From NCBI GenBank assembly GCA_946411735.1, contig CAMKFB010000016.1, forward strand, positions 1 to 35,001: a stretch of DNA of 35,001 bases, read 5' to 3'. This DNA is from an uncultured Selenomonadales bacterium (GTDB lineage: Bacteria > Bacillota > Negativicutes > Selenomonadales > Selenomonadaceae). The notes beneath the pieces were generated by a model that worked only from the letters and a program-made list of their open reading frames with translations, was not told the origin of the DNA and made no database searches. Position numbers and translations under genes: made by a program. Shown here one piece after another: positions 18,560-26,891 of the stretch (position 1 is its first letter; each line of letters opens with the position of its first letter).

Positions 18560-19120
18560 TTATTCCTTCTCGATCTCGAGCACGCGCGCCGACAACCCTT
18601 CGCGCCCTCTGACGTAAGTAAAATGCCACGGCTCAAAATCAAACTCTCGCTTAAATCCGAATGACTCGGCGTTGGCGTTGAGCCAATCCCGCGTCGCCTT
18701 CACGCCCTCATTCTGTATATCGACCGCCAACCCGTAGCAGTGCGAACTGAAGCCCGGCACTTGCGCGAACGTCTGACCGTTATTCAACTGCCAAACGCGC
18801 CCTTCGTACTCGACGCGGATCGCGCCCTCTCGAATGTCCGCGCGGCTCTCGATCGGCGTGAAGCGATGTTTGAACTCGCGCTCCTGACTCTCAAACGTCC
18901 TGTATGTGTTGAACGGATGATTGACTTTGATCAACACGCCGTCGCGCTTGGCGGCTTTGAGCATCGCATTCCAACTCCGCGCGGCGTCGACGTACATGAA
19001 AATCTTGTCGGCGATCGGAATCAGCAAGTCCTTCGGCATGCGACCGTTGAGCTCCGGCGTGATTCCCTCCGGCAAAAGCTCCCGCACATCAAACCGCGCT
19101 TTTGGAACGTTAAGTGCCAA
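18560..19120 (-). CDS. M15-type (VanY-like) D-Ala-D-Ala peptidase
   Basis: Zinc peptidase of the M15 fold, which cleaves D-Ala-containing or L-Ala-D-Glu peptide bonds of peptidoglycan-like peptides. About 186 residues. The zinc motif SSHCYGLAVDI (SxHxxGxAxD) and the distal EPWHFTYV are both intact, so it should be active. No signal peptide is seen. The start is doubtful: 19120 is a TTG with no properly spaced ribosome binding site, and the frame is open without a stop back into the 3' end of the CapA-MurF gene upstream, past a C9 tract. It may be translated by coupling, or as a fusion after slippage at that tract. Pairing a MurF-like ligase with such a peptidase suggests synthesis plus trimming of peptide branches. 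Confidence 0.82.
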   Translation of the reverse strand: MALNVPKARFDVRELLPEGITPELNGRMPKDLLIPIADKIFMYVDAARSWNAMLKAAKRDGVLIKVNHPFNTYRTFESQEREFKHRFTPIESRADIREGAIRVEYEGRVWQLNNGQTFAQVPGFSSHCYGLAVDIQNEGVKATRDWLNANAESFGFKREFDFEPWHFTYVRGREGLSARVLEIEKE

Positions 19121-19134
19121 CCTCAGATCATGAA

Positions 19135-20751
19135 TTATTTCTGGGGGGGGGCGGTCGCGTTGGTCAGATGCTCAACCGCGTGAGTGAGACCGGTTGCGTT
19201 AGACGACTTCAACAGAACCGTGTCGCCGTCGCGCAACCACGCATTGACGCCCGCGATCAATTCTTTATACGTCGGGAACCACGCGCCGTTGATTTTGTCT
19301 TTGATGTCGTCGTAGAGATGTTTCATCAGCGAGCCGACCAGCAGCACCCGATCCGCTTGCGTCGACAGCACCGCCTCCGCCAGACTTCGATGGTGAGCGA
19401 TCTCGTTCGCTCCGAGCTCTGCAATGTCGCCGAGGATTGCCACACGCCGACTTGCCTCCGACTCAAGCTCCGTCAAATACTTCAGCGCGCTGCTCATCGA
19501 GGCGACGTTGGCATTATAGGCGCTGTCAATCACGCGCAACTTCAGACCGTTATATTCTGTCTCGATCACGCTGCCGCGCCCCTTGACCGGCGTGAACGTC
19601 TTAAGATGTTTCAACGCGTACTCGATCGAAACGCCCGAGGCGATCGACACGCCCAATACCGCCAACGCATCATACAATTGCTCCGACGGCACCGAACACT
19701 CGAGCGTATAACTCCGACCGCCGAAGGTAAATGAGCCGCCGTTTTTTATCTCCGTCATGCGAATCGTCGAGTCGGGATGCGCGCCGAAGGTGATGATGTT
19801 GAGATTTTTCGACAGCGCCTTCTGCTCAAAAATATCGTAATGCGGCATGTCCCGATTGAGGATCGCATAGCCGCCCGCCGACATCCCGTTGAAGACACGC
19901 GCCTTCACTTGAGCGAGCCTCGTCGTCGAGCCGTATGCTTCAATGTGCGCCGGAGTGAGCGACGTGACGACGGCGATATGCGGCGGCAAATCGTAAGTGA
20001 TTGAGCCGCGCGGAATGGTGAAAGCGCCGATCGCCATCTCGATAATCGCAAACGTCGTGTCCTGTTTGACGTTGGCGAATTGAAGCGGCACGCCGAGCCC
20101 CAAGTTCACCGAGCCGTAGCTTGCCACAACGTCGTGATCCTGACCGAGCACGTGACGGAGCATGTAGGTCGTCGTGGTTTTGCCCGCCGAGCCGGTGATC
20201 GCGATCATCTTGCCTTGGAATCGTTTTCGAGCGGCAAGCGCCAGTTCCATGCACGCCTTGATCGTGTCCTCGACCATCAGCAGCGGAAAATCCTTCGGCA
20301 GCCCCTCGACGGGATGATCGATCATAGCGCATGCCACTCTATTGATGTGTTTAGCAATTTGCGAGTGAGTGTCGTCGCCCGACGTGCGCGGATTAAGCCC
20401 GACATGAAAATTCATCATTGAACGGCGCCGCGCAACAAACATTGTCGGCTGTTCGACCTGCTCGTAAAAAATCATGTCCCTGAGGATCGATTGAATGTAA
20501 AAACCCTCAGGCGGCTCGACCAGCCATTTGCCGCCCGTCACCGCCGCCAATTGCTCCGCCGTCCAACATTTGTCCGGCTCCGAATGATATATGATGTCGG
20601 GGAACTCTCGACGGTAGATCGGATAATTCGGCATCTGCGAAACGATCGGCTCGGGATCGACGAACTTCTCGCAATCGACGCCGTCAATCTTGACGCTCAT
20701 CTCGAGCTGCAGATCGACGTTGACCATGCGATCTCCCGCCGGCGGTCGCAC
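19135..20751 (-). CDS. MurF-like ligase, downstream part of an interrupted CapA-MurF gene
   Basis: 538 residues from a GTG at 20751 that has AAGGAG nine bases upstream, so independent translation is plausible. The first ~70 residues finish the beta-sandwich (VNVDLQLEMSVKIDGVD). The MurF-like part follows: substrate domain QLAAVTGGKWLVEPPEG, P-loop ITGSAGKTTTTYM near residue 185, central EMAIGAFTIPRG with VVTSLTPAHIEA, and C-terminal VIDSAYNANVASM and ILGDIAELG. All ATP and metal motifs are intact. The frame continues upstream through a single TGA (20802-20800) into the CapA-like half, with homology to the paralogues across the stop. It ends with a C9 tract and a TAA at 19135. Confidence 0.8.
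   Translation of the reverse strand: MRPPAGDRMVNVDLQLEMSVKIDGVDCEKFVDPEPIVSQMPNYPIYRREFPDIIYHSEPDKCWTAEQLAAVTGGKWLVEPPEGFYIQSILRDMIFYEQVEQPTMFVARRRSMMNFHVGLNPRTSGDDTHSQIAKHINRVACAMIDHPVEGLPKDFPLLMVEDTIKACMELALAARKRFQGKMIAITGSAGKTTTTYMLRHVLGQDHDVVASYGSVNLGLGVPLQFANVKQDTTFAIIEMAIGAFTIPRGSITYDLPPHIAVVTSLTPAHIEAYGSTTRLAQVKARVFNGMSAGGYAILNRDMPHYDIFEQKALSKNLNIITFGAHPDSTIRMTEIKNGGSFTFGGRSYTLECSVPSEQLYDALAVLGVSIASGVSIEYALKHLKTFTPVKGRGSVIETEYNGLKLRVIDSAYNANVASMSSALKYLTELESEASRRVAILGDIAELGANEIAHHRSLAEAVLSTQADRVLLVGSLMKHLYDDIKDKINGAWFPTYKELIAGVNAWLRDGDTVLLKSSNATGLTHAVEHLTNATAPPQK
19143..19151 (-). repeat. Homopolymer tract C9 at a gene junction
   Basis: Nine consecutive C (coding strand) three codons before the stop of the CapA-MurF gene. 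With ten C the frame runs past the stop at 19135 and enters the M15 peptidase frame without another stop. Tracts of this length are typical slippage sites for phase variation or transcriptional frameshifting. Confidence 0.8.
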
Positions 20752-20799
20752 TCCGAATCGCTCCTTGTAAATAACGCCCGGCTTCCAACGATTGACCGG

Positions 20800-21888
20800 T
20801 CACATCCAATCGCAAAAATCGTGATCCATATTGGTGTCGTAGCCGTACATTATGCACTCGCGCGTCGGCTTGATGGAGATTTGCAGTCGACAATCGCTCG
20901 GCACGGGCTGATCGATCGTCCAATACGTTTCGACGTAGATGATCCCGCGCTTCTTCAACGTTCGATACTCGGGCGGAATCCGATAGCCGACCATCTTGAT
21001 CGGTCCGAAGTGAATCGGACGAATGATCGCCTCGTCGGGCACGCGCTCGACCGTCCACTCGGGGCGCGGTTCGCTCAACGGCTCGATCAGGCGGCGCTCG
21101 ATTGTCAACGGATCGATGAGAGTTGAAGGTTCTTCTTTATGAACGACTCCGCGCGGAGCGGGATCGAAGGCGATGTCGACGGTGCCGTCGTCGTTAATGG
21201 CGGCGGCGGTGTCGAGGGCGCGACACATCTCGACGAAATTTTTGTTGATGCGATCGCGATGACGCGCGTCGATTTTGACGAAGCCGAAGCCGTTGCGCAA
21301 GGGCGTGAAGTTGATCGAGCGGACACCGTTTCGATCGACCGTCAACAGAAAACCGCCGGTGTCAACGCCGTCGGCGCCGCGCGGAAAATATCTTGTATCG
21401 AAAAGGAAATTGCCGGCATCGTAGACTATCGGGCGCCCTTTGTAATTCTCGACGCCCTGAAGAACGTGAGCGTGGCAGCCGAGGACGGCATCGGCGCCGA
21501 GATCGATCAGCAGGCGATCGAGCGTCTTCTGATACTCGAGAGGCTCCGTCGCATCGTTATTGCCCCAATGAGGAGCGACAAATACGAGATCGGTATGACG
21601 ACGTGCGTCGGCGATCCGCGCGGAGAAAATGTCGCGCCATTGATCGGTTTTCAAGTACACGTCGATGCCGAATTTCTCTCGAAACAACTTCGCACGACGG
21701 AACGCCGACATCTCCAGCCCCGTCGTCTTCGGCACGATGTTGCGCAGCATGATAAAGATCACGCCGTTATGCTCTTTCAATTCCCTCGGGAATATGCTCG
21801 GATCAAAATCGTCGGGGACGGGCGGAATGAGCGCTTCGGGCGGAGAATTTTTCGGCTCCGCGCCGTTGACAACGCTGTTTTCGTTCAA
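20800..21888 (-). CDS. Chimeric GT-fragment / truncated CapA / beta-sandwich, upstream part of the interrupted gene
   Basis: 362 residues. Residues about 35-75 (GVIFIMLRNIVPKTTGLEMS, AFRRAKLF) match the start of the glycosyltransferase domain of the gene at 26888-30268, not CapA. At about residue 80 the sequence changes abruptly to the middle of the CapA domain (IFSARIADARRHTDLVFVAP, then GCHAHVL). The N-terminal CapA motifs (GD, NLE, NNH) are missing, so this domain is probably inactive. The beta-sandwich follows and stops at DHDFCDWM with TGA, where the paralogues read DWQFP; PVNRWKPGVIY continues in the same frame after the stop. RBS and spacing (30 bp after the previous gene) are normal. 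A nonsense mutation or base-call error are the simplest explanations. Confidence 0.75.
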   Translation of the reverse strand: MNENSVVNGAEPKNSPPEALIPPVPDDFDPSIFPRELKEHNGVIFIMLRNIVPKTTGLEMSAFRRAKLFREKFGIDVYLKTDQWRDIFSARIADARRHTDLVFVAPHWGNNDATEPLEYQKTLDRLLIDLGADAVLGCHAHVLQGVENYKGRPIVYDAGNFLFDTRYFPRGADGVDTGGFLLTVDRNGVRSINFTPLRNGFGFVKIDARHRDRINKNFVEMCRALDTAAAINDDGTVDIAFDPAPRGVVHKEEPSTLIDPLTIERRLIEPLSEPRPEWTVERVPDEAIIRPIHFGPIKMVGYRIPPEYRTLKKRGIIYVETYWTIDQPVPSDCRLQISIKPTRECIMYGYDTNMDHDFCDWM

Positions 21889-21918
21889 AATGACGTCATC
21901 TCCTCACAAAAAAATAGA

Positions 21919-24900
21919 TCAAAAGTACCGGTTAGGAGCTGGCGGCACATATGTGGGGGGCGCTTTCACGCCTTCATCCTGCATATCAATCTCGAGAGTG
22001 TCCTCGTCGGCGCCGACCGGTTTGCCGTTCAAAAGCTTCGCGCTCGGTTGAGGAATGTGATTGCGCCGCGCAAGATACTTGCGATAGTTGACCAGACCGC
22101 CGAGGAAGTGCTGAATGTCATCGATGCGAACGCGGAAGGCATCATGGCGAATGTAAAACGAGCCCACGATCGACTCGGGACGCTTGAAAAACATCGCCGT
22201 CTCCTCCCAGAAATAGCCGTTGAGCAATTTCCGAGCACGCTCCTCCATCGCCGCGTAAAAATCCTCCAGCGGCACTCTCGACAGCAGATCGCTCATCTCC
22301 GGCAGCGTTTTCAACCGTTCGAGCAATGCGTCCGCCGCCATCACCAGCTCCATCACCGTCGGCACTTGAGTAAAGCGATGATAGATGTACGGCAGCAGCG
22401 CCAGGAAATTGTTGATGCCGAACTCGAAGTACTCGCGCTTGGGTTGCCAGATCGTCAGCTCGTTTATCGCATACGACAGCCAGTGATCGTGGTGCTGCCA
22501 ATGATCTGTCTCAACAAAATGTTGGAACGTCCGCTCCGACGCCTCGAGCAAGCGCGCGTCGTGCGTGATCGAGTAGAGCCGCATCAATCCGAAAATCGCC
22601 TCGCCGTCGAAGAATATGATGCGGAACTCATTCTTGACCTCGAAAGTGTCGGAGTTCAGCACGTGGATGAAGGAGCCGTCCGGCTTTTGCATCGAGATGA
22701 TTCCCTCGGCAATCTCGTTCATCAGCGGCAGGTACTTGTCGGTTTTCATCTTGACGGCGTGATTGGTGAGAGCAAGCAACGCCAGCGCGGCATTGCCAAT
22801 CTTCGCCTCCTTGACCTTGGGCTCGATGATGTAAGCGGCTTGAGAGCCGTCGGGCATTTGGCGACGGACGACAAATTCTTTGACGCCATATTCGAGCCCG
22901 CGCTCGATCGCGCGACGCAACCGCTCCGATTGCTCCGTCGGTCGGTCGTAGGTGCCGTAGACTTCGAGCATCGCATAAATCGAGCTGAAATGCCTGCCGG
23001 TGTTGTAAGTCGCAATGACCTTGTCGGTACAGGGGAAGCGCCCGTAGATGAACTGACCGTTTTCCTGCACGTCGAGCGCAAGATGATCGGCGCCCGAGCG
23101 CACGCAATCGAGAACCAGCGCGTCGTCGATTTGAGCGATGTCGCGATGGTCGGCGGCAAGATTGGTGTCGGTGATCAAAAGCGGCTCGTCAAGGTCGTCG
23201 GCGATAAACGTGCCGTTGGTGCTGAACAAATACACCGCGCTCGAGGGGGCGGGCGTCGGGAAATCGCACTTATAACGGCGCCGGCAATACTCGTCGCTGC
23301 GATCCTGTCGAAAGACGCAAAACGGGCTTCCGCCGTCGCCGTCGGCGAAAAGCATGATGTTGGCGTTAAGCTCCGACTCGGTAAAGGCAAGCGCAAAGTT
23401 TTGATCGAGCGCAAGTCCCTTGCGGAAGTAATTGCGCTTGGTCTTGCCGATCTGATCGATAAAGCCCGCCCACGTGGTCGATTCGACATCAACAACGAAA
23501 TCCGCGCGGAGGATCGTAGGTTGGATCGTGCCGAGCGCGGAGCGTAATTTCTCGACGGCGGCGGTCCAAGCCTTGGCGGGATCGGGATCGGAGGCGTGAC
23601 GAGTGACGGCGCGCGATTGCATACTCGACGCCGATAAGAATACTCGACACGGCTGATAGGAATTTTTGCCGGCGACCTCGAGGAATTTCGATTTCAATCG
23701 ACGCGCCAAGCGATCGAGCGGTGTCATAAGTTCGCTGACTGCTTCCTGCTTTCGAATGGTCGTCAGGCGCGAGTCGATCAGCGCGACCTCGTCAAGCAAT
23801 GACGCCGAAGGTTGAGGCTCCGACGTCCGTCGCTCGAGATAACGTCGGTAAGCGACCGCGCCCGAGAACAAAAATTCCATGTCGAGCACCATCACTCGAA
23901 ATGCGTTGTGACGGAGGAAAAACGCGTCGACAACCGTGTCGGGACGCTTGAAAAACATCGCGAACTCCGGATAGAAATAAGCGTCGATGAGCGCCTGCAT
24001 CTGCTGTTCCAACGTCGCGTGCAGGTCTTCGACGTTGATATCCGCGCTCAGATCGGACATCTCCGGCATCGACTTGAGCTGCTCGATGAGATTGTCGGCG
24101 GCGATGAGCAACTCGAGCGAACGCGGATCGTGAGACTGCTGATGCCAAATCGGACGGAGCTGATCGGCGAAAGTCTTAACGCCGAATTCAAAGTACTCGC
24201 GTTTGGGCAGATGGCGCGTGATGTCGTCAACGGCGTGAACGAGCAGTGGATCGTGCAGCTTCCACATCTCGTTGATGATGAAATAAGTGAAGGCGCGTTC
24301 GGCGGCGTCGAGCAATTTCTGATCGCCGTTGAGCGCGTGCAGTCGAAGAAGTCCGAGCGTCGCAAGTCCGTCGAAGGTGGCGACGTGCACCTGATCCTTG
24401 ACGGAGTAATCAACGAGCTTGAGCGCGTGGGCGAAGGAGCCGTCGTCGTTTTGCATCGACAAGATTCCGCGCGCAAGCTCCTCCATCAGCTGAGTGTATT
24501 TCTTGGTCTTCATGAGGACGGCGTGCTTGGCAAGGGCGATCAGCGCCGCGCCGTTTGCGCCGAGGCGAATGTCATTGCCATCGATCGAAACGATGTAAGC
24601 GGCTTCGGAGCCGTCAGCGAGAGTGCGGTGCTTTACATAGCTTTTGATGCCGAATTGGAGCGCCTTGGTAATGGCGGCGCCGAGCGAGGAGTTGCCGATC
24701 CTGCCGTAAGTTTCGTAGACGTCGAGCAGGGCGGTGATGAAATTGAAATGCTTGAGTGGAACGCGCATCGGCACAACCTTATCGACGCAGGGATATCGAT
24801 CGCAAAGGAATTGCTCCTTCTTCTTGATCTCCGTGGCGAAGTAGGCGGCGCCGTTGCGAACGAGTTTAAGAATCGCCGCATCGTCATCGCGCTCGAGCGG

Positions 24901-25479
24901 ACGATGATCGGCGGCAAGCCCTTCGCTGTCGAGAAGGATCGCGTTTTTCTCGATGTCGGAGGCGAAAACGCCGGCAGTGGTAAAGGTGATGATCGTGTTC
25001 GACGGATCGGGCGTCGGGAAGACGCTATTGAAGCGTGTTTGACAATATCCGTTGCAGCGTTCCTCATTGAAGACGCAGTTCGGATCGCCGTTGGGACCGT
25101 CGCGATAGAGCATGGCATTGCCGGTGAGCTCGGGCTCGATGAAGGCGGTGTTGAAATCGGGATCGAGCGCCAGCCCCCGACGATAATAATTCCGTTGAAA
25201 TTGAGTGATGGAAGTCAGAAATTCCGCCCACGTCGTCTGCTCCTCTTCGACGACCCAATCCGCGCGGAGTATCGTCGGATTAATGCTGCCGAGCGCGGAT
25301 TTGAGATTATCGACGGCGGCAGTCCAAGCGTCGGCGGGAGTGTCGGCGGAGACGTGACGCGTGATCGCCCGCGCCTTCATGTCGGAGGCGGACAAGAACA
25401 ATCGAAACGGTTGATGCCCGTTCGATGCGGCGTCGAGGAACGCCGGCTTCAATTTTTTTATCAGTTGATCCAATGACAT
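21919..25479 (-). CDS. Tandem helical-barrel protein (two copies of the N-module plus barrel, 1186 aa)
   Basis: Two full copies of the module found at the N-terminus of the neighbouring fusions: copy 1 about residues 1-575 (FRLFLSASDMKARAITRH) and copy 2 about 595-1145 (CRVFLSASSMQSRAVTRHAS). Copy 2 keeps the shared barrel motifs FFDGEAIFGLMRLYSIT and DHWQHHDHWLSYA; copy 1 has FDGLATLGLLRLHA and MWKLHDPLLVHAV, losing the conserved Glu and His. The fold resembles alpha/alpha toroid glycosidases, lyases or C5-epimerases, but I cannot assign an activity. No signal peptide. A P/Q-rich linker (PQPS) follows each barrel. ATG 25479 has AAAGGAG 6 bases ahead. There are 30-bp gaps on both sides, so it is co-transcribed. 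Confidence 0.8.
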   Translation of the reverse strand: MSLDQLIKKLKPAFLDAASNGHQPFRLFLSASDMKARAITRHVSADTPADAWTAAVDNLKSALGSINPTILRADWVVEEEQTTWAEFLTSITQFQRNYYRRGLALDPDFNTAFIEPELTGNAMLYRDGPNGDPNCVFNEERCNGYCQTRFNSVFPTPDPSNTIITFTTAGVFASDIEKNAILLDSEGLAADHRPLERDDDAAILKLVRNGAAYFATEIKKKEQFLCDRYPCVDKVVPMRVPLKHFNFITALLDVYETYGRIGNSSLGAAITKALQFGIKSYVKHRTLADGSEAAYIVSIDGNDIRLGANGAALIALAKHAVLMKTKKYTQLMEELARGILSMQNDDGSFAHALKLVDYSVKDQVHVATFDGLATLGLLRLHALNGDQKLLDAAERAFTYFIINEMWKLHDPLLVHAVDDITRHLPKREYFEFGVKTFADQLRPIWHQQSHDPRSLELLIAADNLIEQLKSMPEMSDLSADINVEDLHATLEQQMQALIDAYFYPEFAMFFKRPDTVVDAFFLRHNAFRVMVLDMEFLFSGAVAYRRYLERRTSEPQPSASLLDEVALIDSRLTTIRKQEAVSELMTPLDRLARRLKSKFLEVAGKNSYQPCRVFLSASSMQSRAVTRHASDPDPAKAWTAAVEKLRSALGTIQPTILRADFVVDVESTTWAGFIDQIGKTKRNYFRKGLALDQNFALAFTESELNANIMLFADGDGGSPFCVFRQDRSDEYCRRRYKCDFPTPAPSSAVYLFSTNGTFIADDLDEPLLITDTNLAADHRDIAQIDDALVLDCVRSGADHLALDVQENGQFIYGRFPCTDKVIATYNTGRHFSSIYAMLEVYGTYDRPTEQSERLRRAIERGLEYGVKEFVVRRQMPDGSQAAYIIEPKVKEAKIGNAALALLALTNHAVKMKTDKYLPLMNEIAEGIISMQKPDGSFIHVLNSDTFEVKNEFRIIFFDGEAIFGLMRLYSITHDARLLEASERTFQHFVETDHWQHHDHWLSYAINELTIWQPKREYFEFGINNFLALLPYIYHRFTQVPTVMELVMAADALLERLKTLPEMSDLLSRVPLEDFYAAMEERARKLLNGYFWEETAMFFKRPESIVGSFYIRHDAFRVRIDDIQHFLGGLVNYRKYLARRNHIPQPSAKLLNGKPVGADEDTLEIDMQDEGVKAPPTYVPPAPNRYF

Positions 25480-25509
25480 AAAAAACTCCTTTCTTTGTAT
25501 CAAAAAAGT

Positions 25510-25965
25510 TTATGAGCAAAGATATTTTACCGCGTGATCGAGATGCGTCGCGTGAGATGACTTGATAAGTACCGTGTCGCCGTCGCGCAACCATGCATCG
25601 ATCGCCGCGATCAGCACTTTGTACGTCGGGAACCACACGCCTTTGATTTTGTCGCCGAGCTCCGCCACATCTTCTTGACCGTCGAAACTAAACGATCCGC
25701 CGTTTTTGATCGTCGTCATGCGAAACGAGCGATTTGCCGTTGGCAAGCTCCTCAAGGGAGGCGCCGTTGGCAAGATAAACCTCGAAAATGGCGGTGACGA
25801 CGGTGATGTGCGACGACAGGTCGTAGTTGAAGAATTGACAACGCGAATGTCGGCAGCACTCATCGGCTCGATATCGATGAAATGTCGCGCGGCGGGATCA
25901 AGAAAGTGCATTCGACGACCGAGATTGACGTTGCCGCCGAAAAATATAGTCTGACAGGAACTCAT
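25510..25965 (-). pseudogene. Decayed CapA-MurF relic
   Basis: An open 151-codon frame with a good start and GGAAGG site, but pieced together from remnants. It opens with the CapA N-terminus (IFFGGNVNLGRRMH, ADIRVVNS). At about 25855-25770 the homology moves to another frame, which reads YDLSSHITVVTAI, matching the central MurF motif YDLPPHIAVVTSL of the paralogues. The first frame then resumes with RMTTIKNGGSFSFDGQ and ends with the MurF C-terminus (GVWFPTYKVLIAAIDAW to SSHATHLDHAVKYL). Most of the CapA domain, the whole beta-sandwich and the ligase P-loop are gone. It shows internal deletions plus at least two frame changes in a former full-length CapA-MurF gene. A short translated product is possible but would have no ligase site. 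Confidence 0.8.
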
Positions 25966-25982
25966 TTTACCTTCCCGAAAAA

Positions 25983-26891
25983 TTATTTTTTGGCGGAGTG
26001 CTTTTCGTAGACCTCGCGCACGCAATCCAAAATGATTTTATTGTTTTGAGCCGCGCGCTGCCCTTTGCGCCGCCACTGTTTCACCCCGCCGAACTGCTCG
26101 CCTGCAAACTCCTCCTTCGACTTCATGGTCTGAAGAACCTCGAGCATCACATTCGCGCCGTAAACGATGTTGTCGTGAAACACATCGGAGCCGTCAACAT
26201 ATTTATATTTATTCCGCAAAGCCTTCGGCACCTTCGCTTTGTCCTTGAGATTGACCGCCAACGGATACCACAAAATCCCCGCCACATTGTACTTGCCTTG
26301 AAAAATTTGCGTCTCCGACAGCTTATTCTTCAGCGTCCACGACACATTGCGCCCGTCGGGATATTTTTTGTTCTTCGACACCGCGTCTTGCGACCAACGC
26401 GCCATGCCCTCAAGATACCACTTATTGGTAAAGTACGTCGCGCCGTATTGAATCAGATGAAAATACTCGTGCTCGGGCGTGGCATTTTTGCGCGGGTCGA
26501 CGGTGTTTGCAATCTTGACGTGCAAAGCGCGCACCTTCGGATCATGGCGCGATTTATTGCGGACGCCGTTATACGCCAGCCCGCTGACCTTCATGTTTTT
26601 CTTTGAATCGATGTCGACCTCGATCGCGTGCACATTTTTGTAGCGCGCCGAATCGAGCGGATCGGGATAACTAAAAACGTCATGGAAAAGCTCGCGCGTC
26701 GCATTGATCTGCGTGGCAATGTCCTCTACCACATCGGGCACGCCGTTTTTGTTGAGATCGACGGGATTTTGGTAAGCGGTCTCGCCCTCGGTCTCGTAGA
26801 TCACGCTGACGACGCCCTGTTGATACACCGCCGCGCTCGCCGTCGAAATGATCGACAGCATCAACGTTAATGCAAGAAATAAAATTGTCAT
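25983..26891 (-). CDS. Secreted HExxH metallopeptidase-like protein
   Basis: 302 residues. A clear signal peptide (MTILFLALTLMLSIISTASA, cleavage before AVYQQG) makes this the only evidently exported protein in the array. The zinc motif HEYFH (ATPEHEYFHLIQYG) is near residue 140, and WYLEGMARW about 20 residues later supplies the third ligand Glu, a gluzincin arrangement. The upstream segment DLNKNGVPDVVEDIA resembles the MXAN_6640-type putative metalloproteases; this match is from memory and tentative. ATG 26891 overlaps the stop codon of the glycosyltransferase gene (ATGA), with AAGGGG upstream, so it is translationally coupled. The substrate is unknown; possibly surface or host proteins. 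Confidence 0.78.
   Translation of the reverse strand: MTILFLALTLMLSIISTASAAVYQQGVVSVIYETEGETAYQNPVDLNKNGVPDVVEDIATQINATRELFHDVFSYPDPLDSARYKNVHAIEVDIDSKKNMKVSGLAYNGVRNKSRHDPKVRALHVKIANTVDPRKNATPEHEYFHLIQYGATYFTNKWYLEGMARWSQDAVSKNKKYPDGRNVSWTLKNKLSETQIFQGKYNVAGILWYPLAVNLKDKAKVPKALRNKYKYVDGSDVFHDNIVYGANVMLEVLQTMKSKEEFAGEQFGGVKQWRRKGQRAAQNNKIILDCVREVYEKHSAKK

Noticed and set aside
21139-23547. An 802-codon open frame on the plus strand, and similar long plus-strand frames at 23812-25476 and 16125-17393
   Set aside because: They lie opposite conserved array genes, lack family resemblance and are rich in Arg, His and Asp as expected from reading the opposite strand of these codons.
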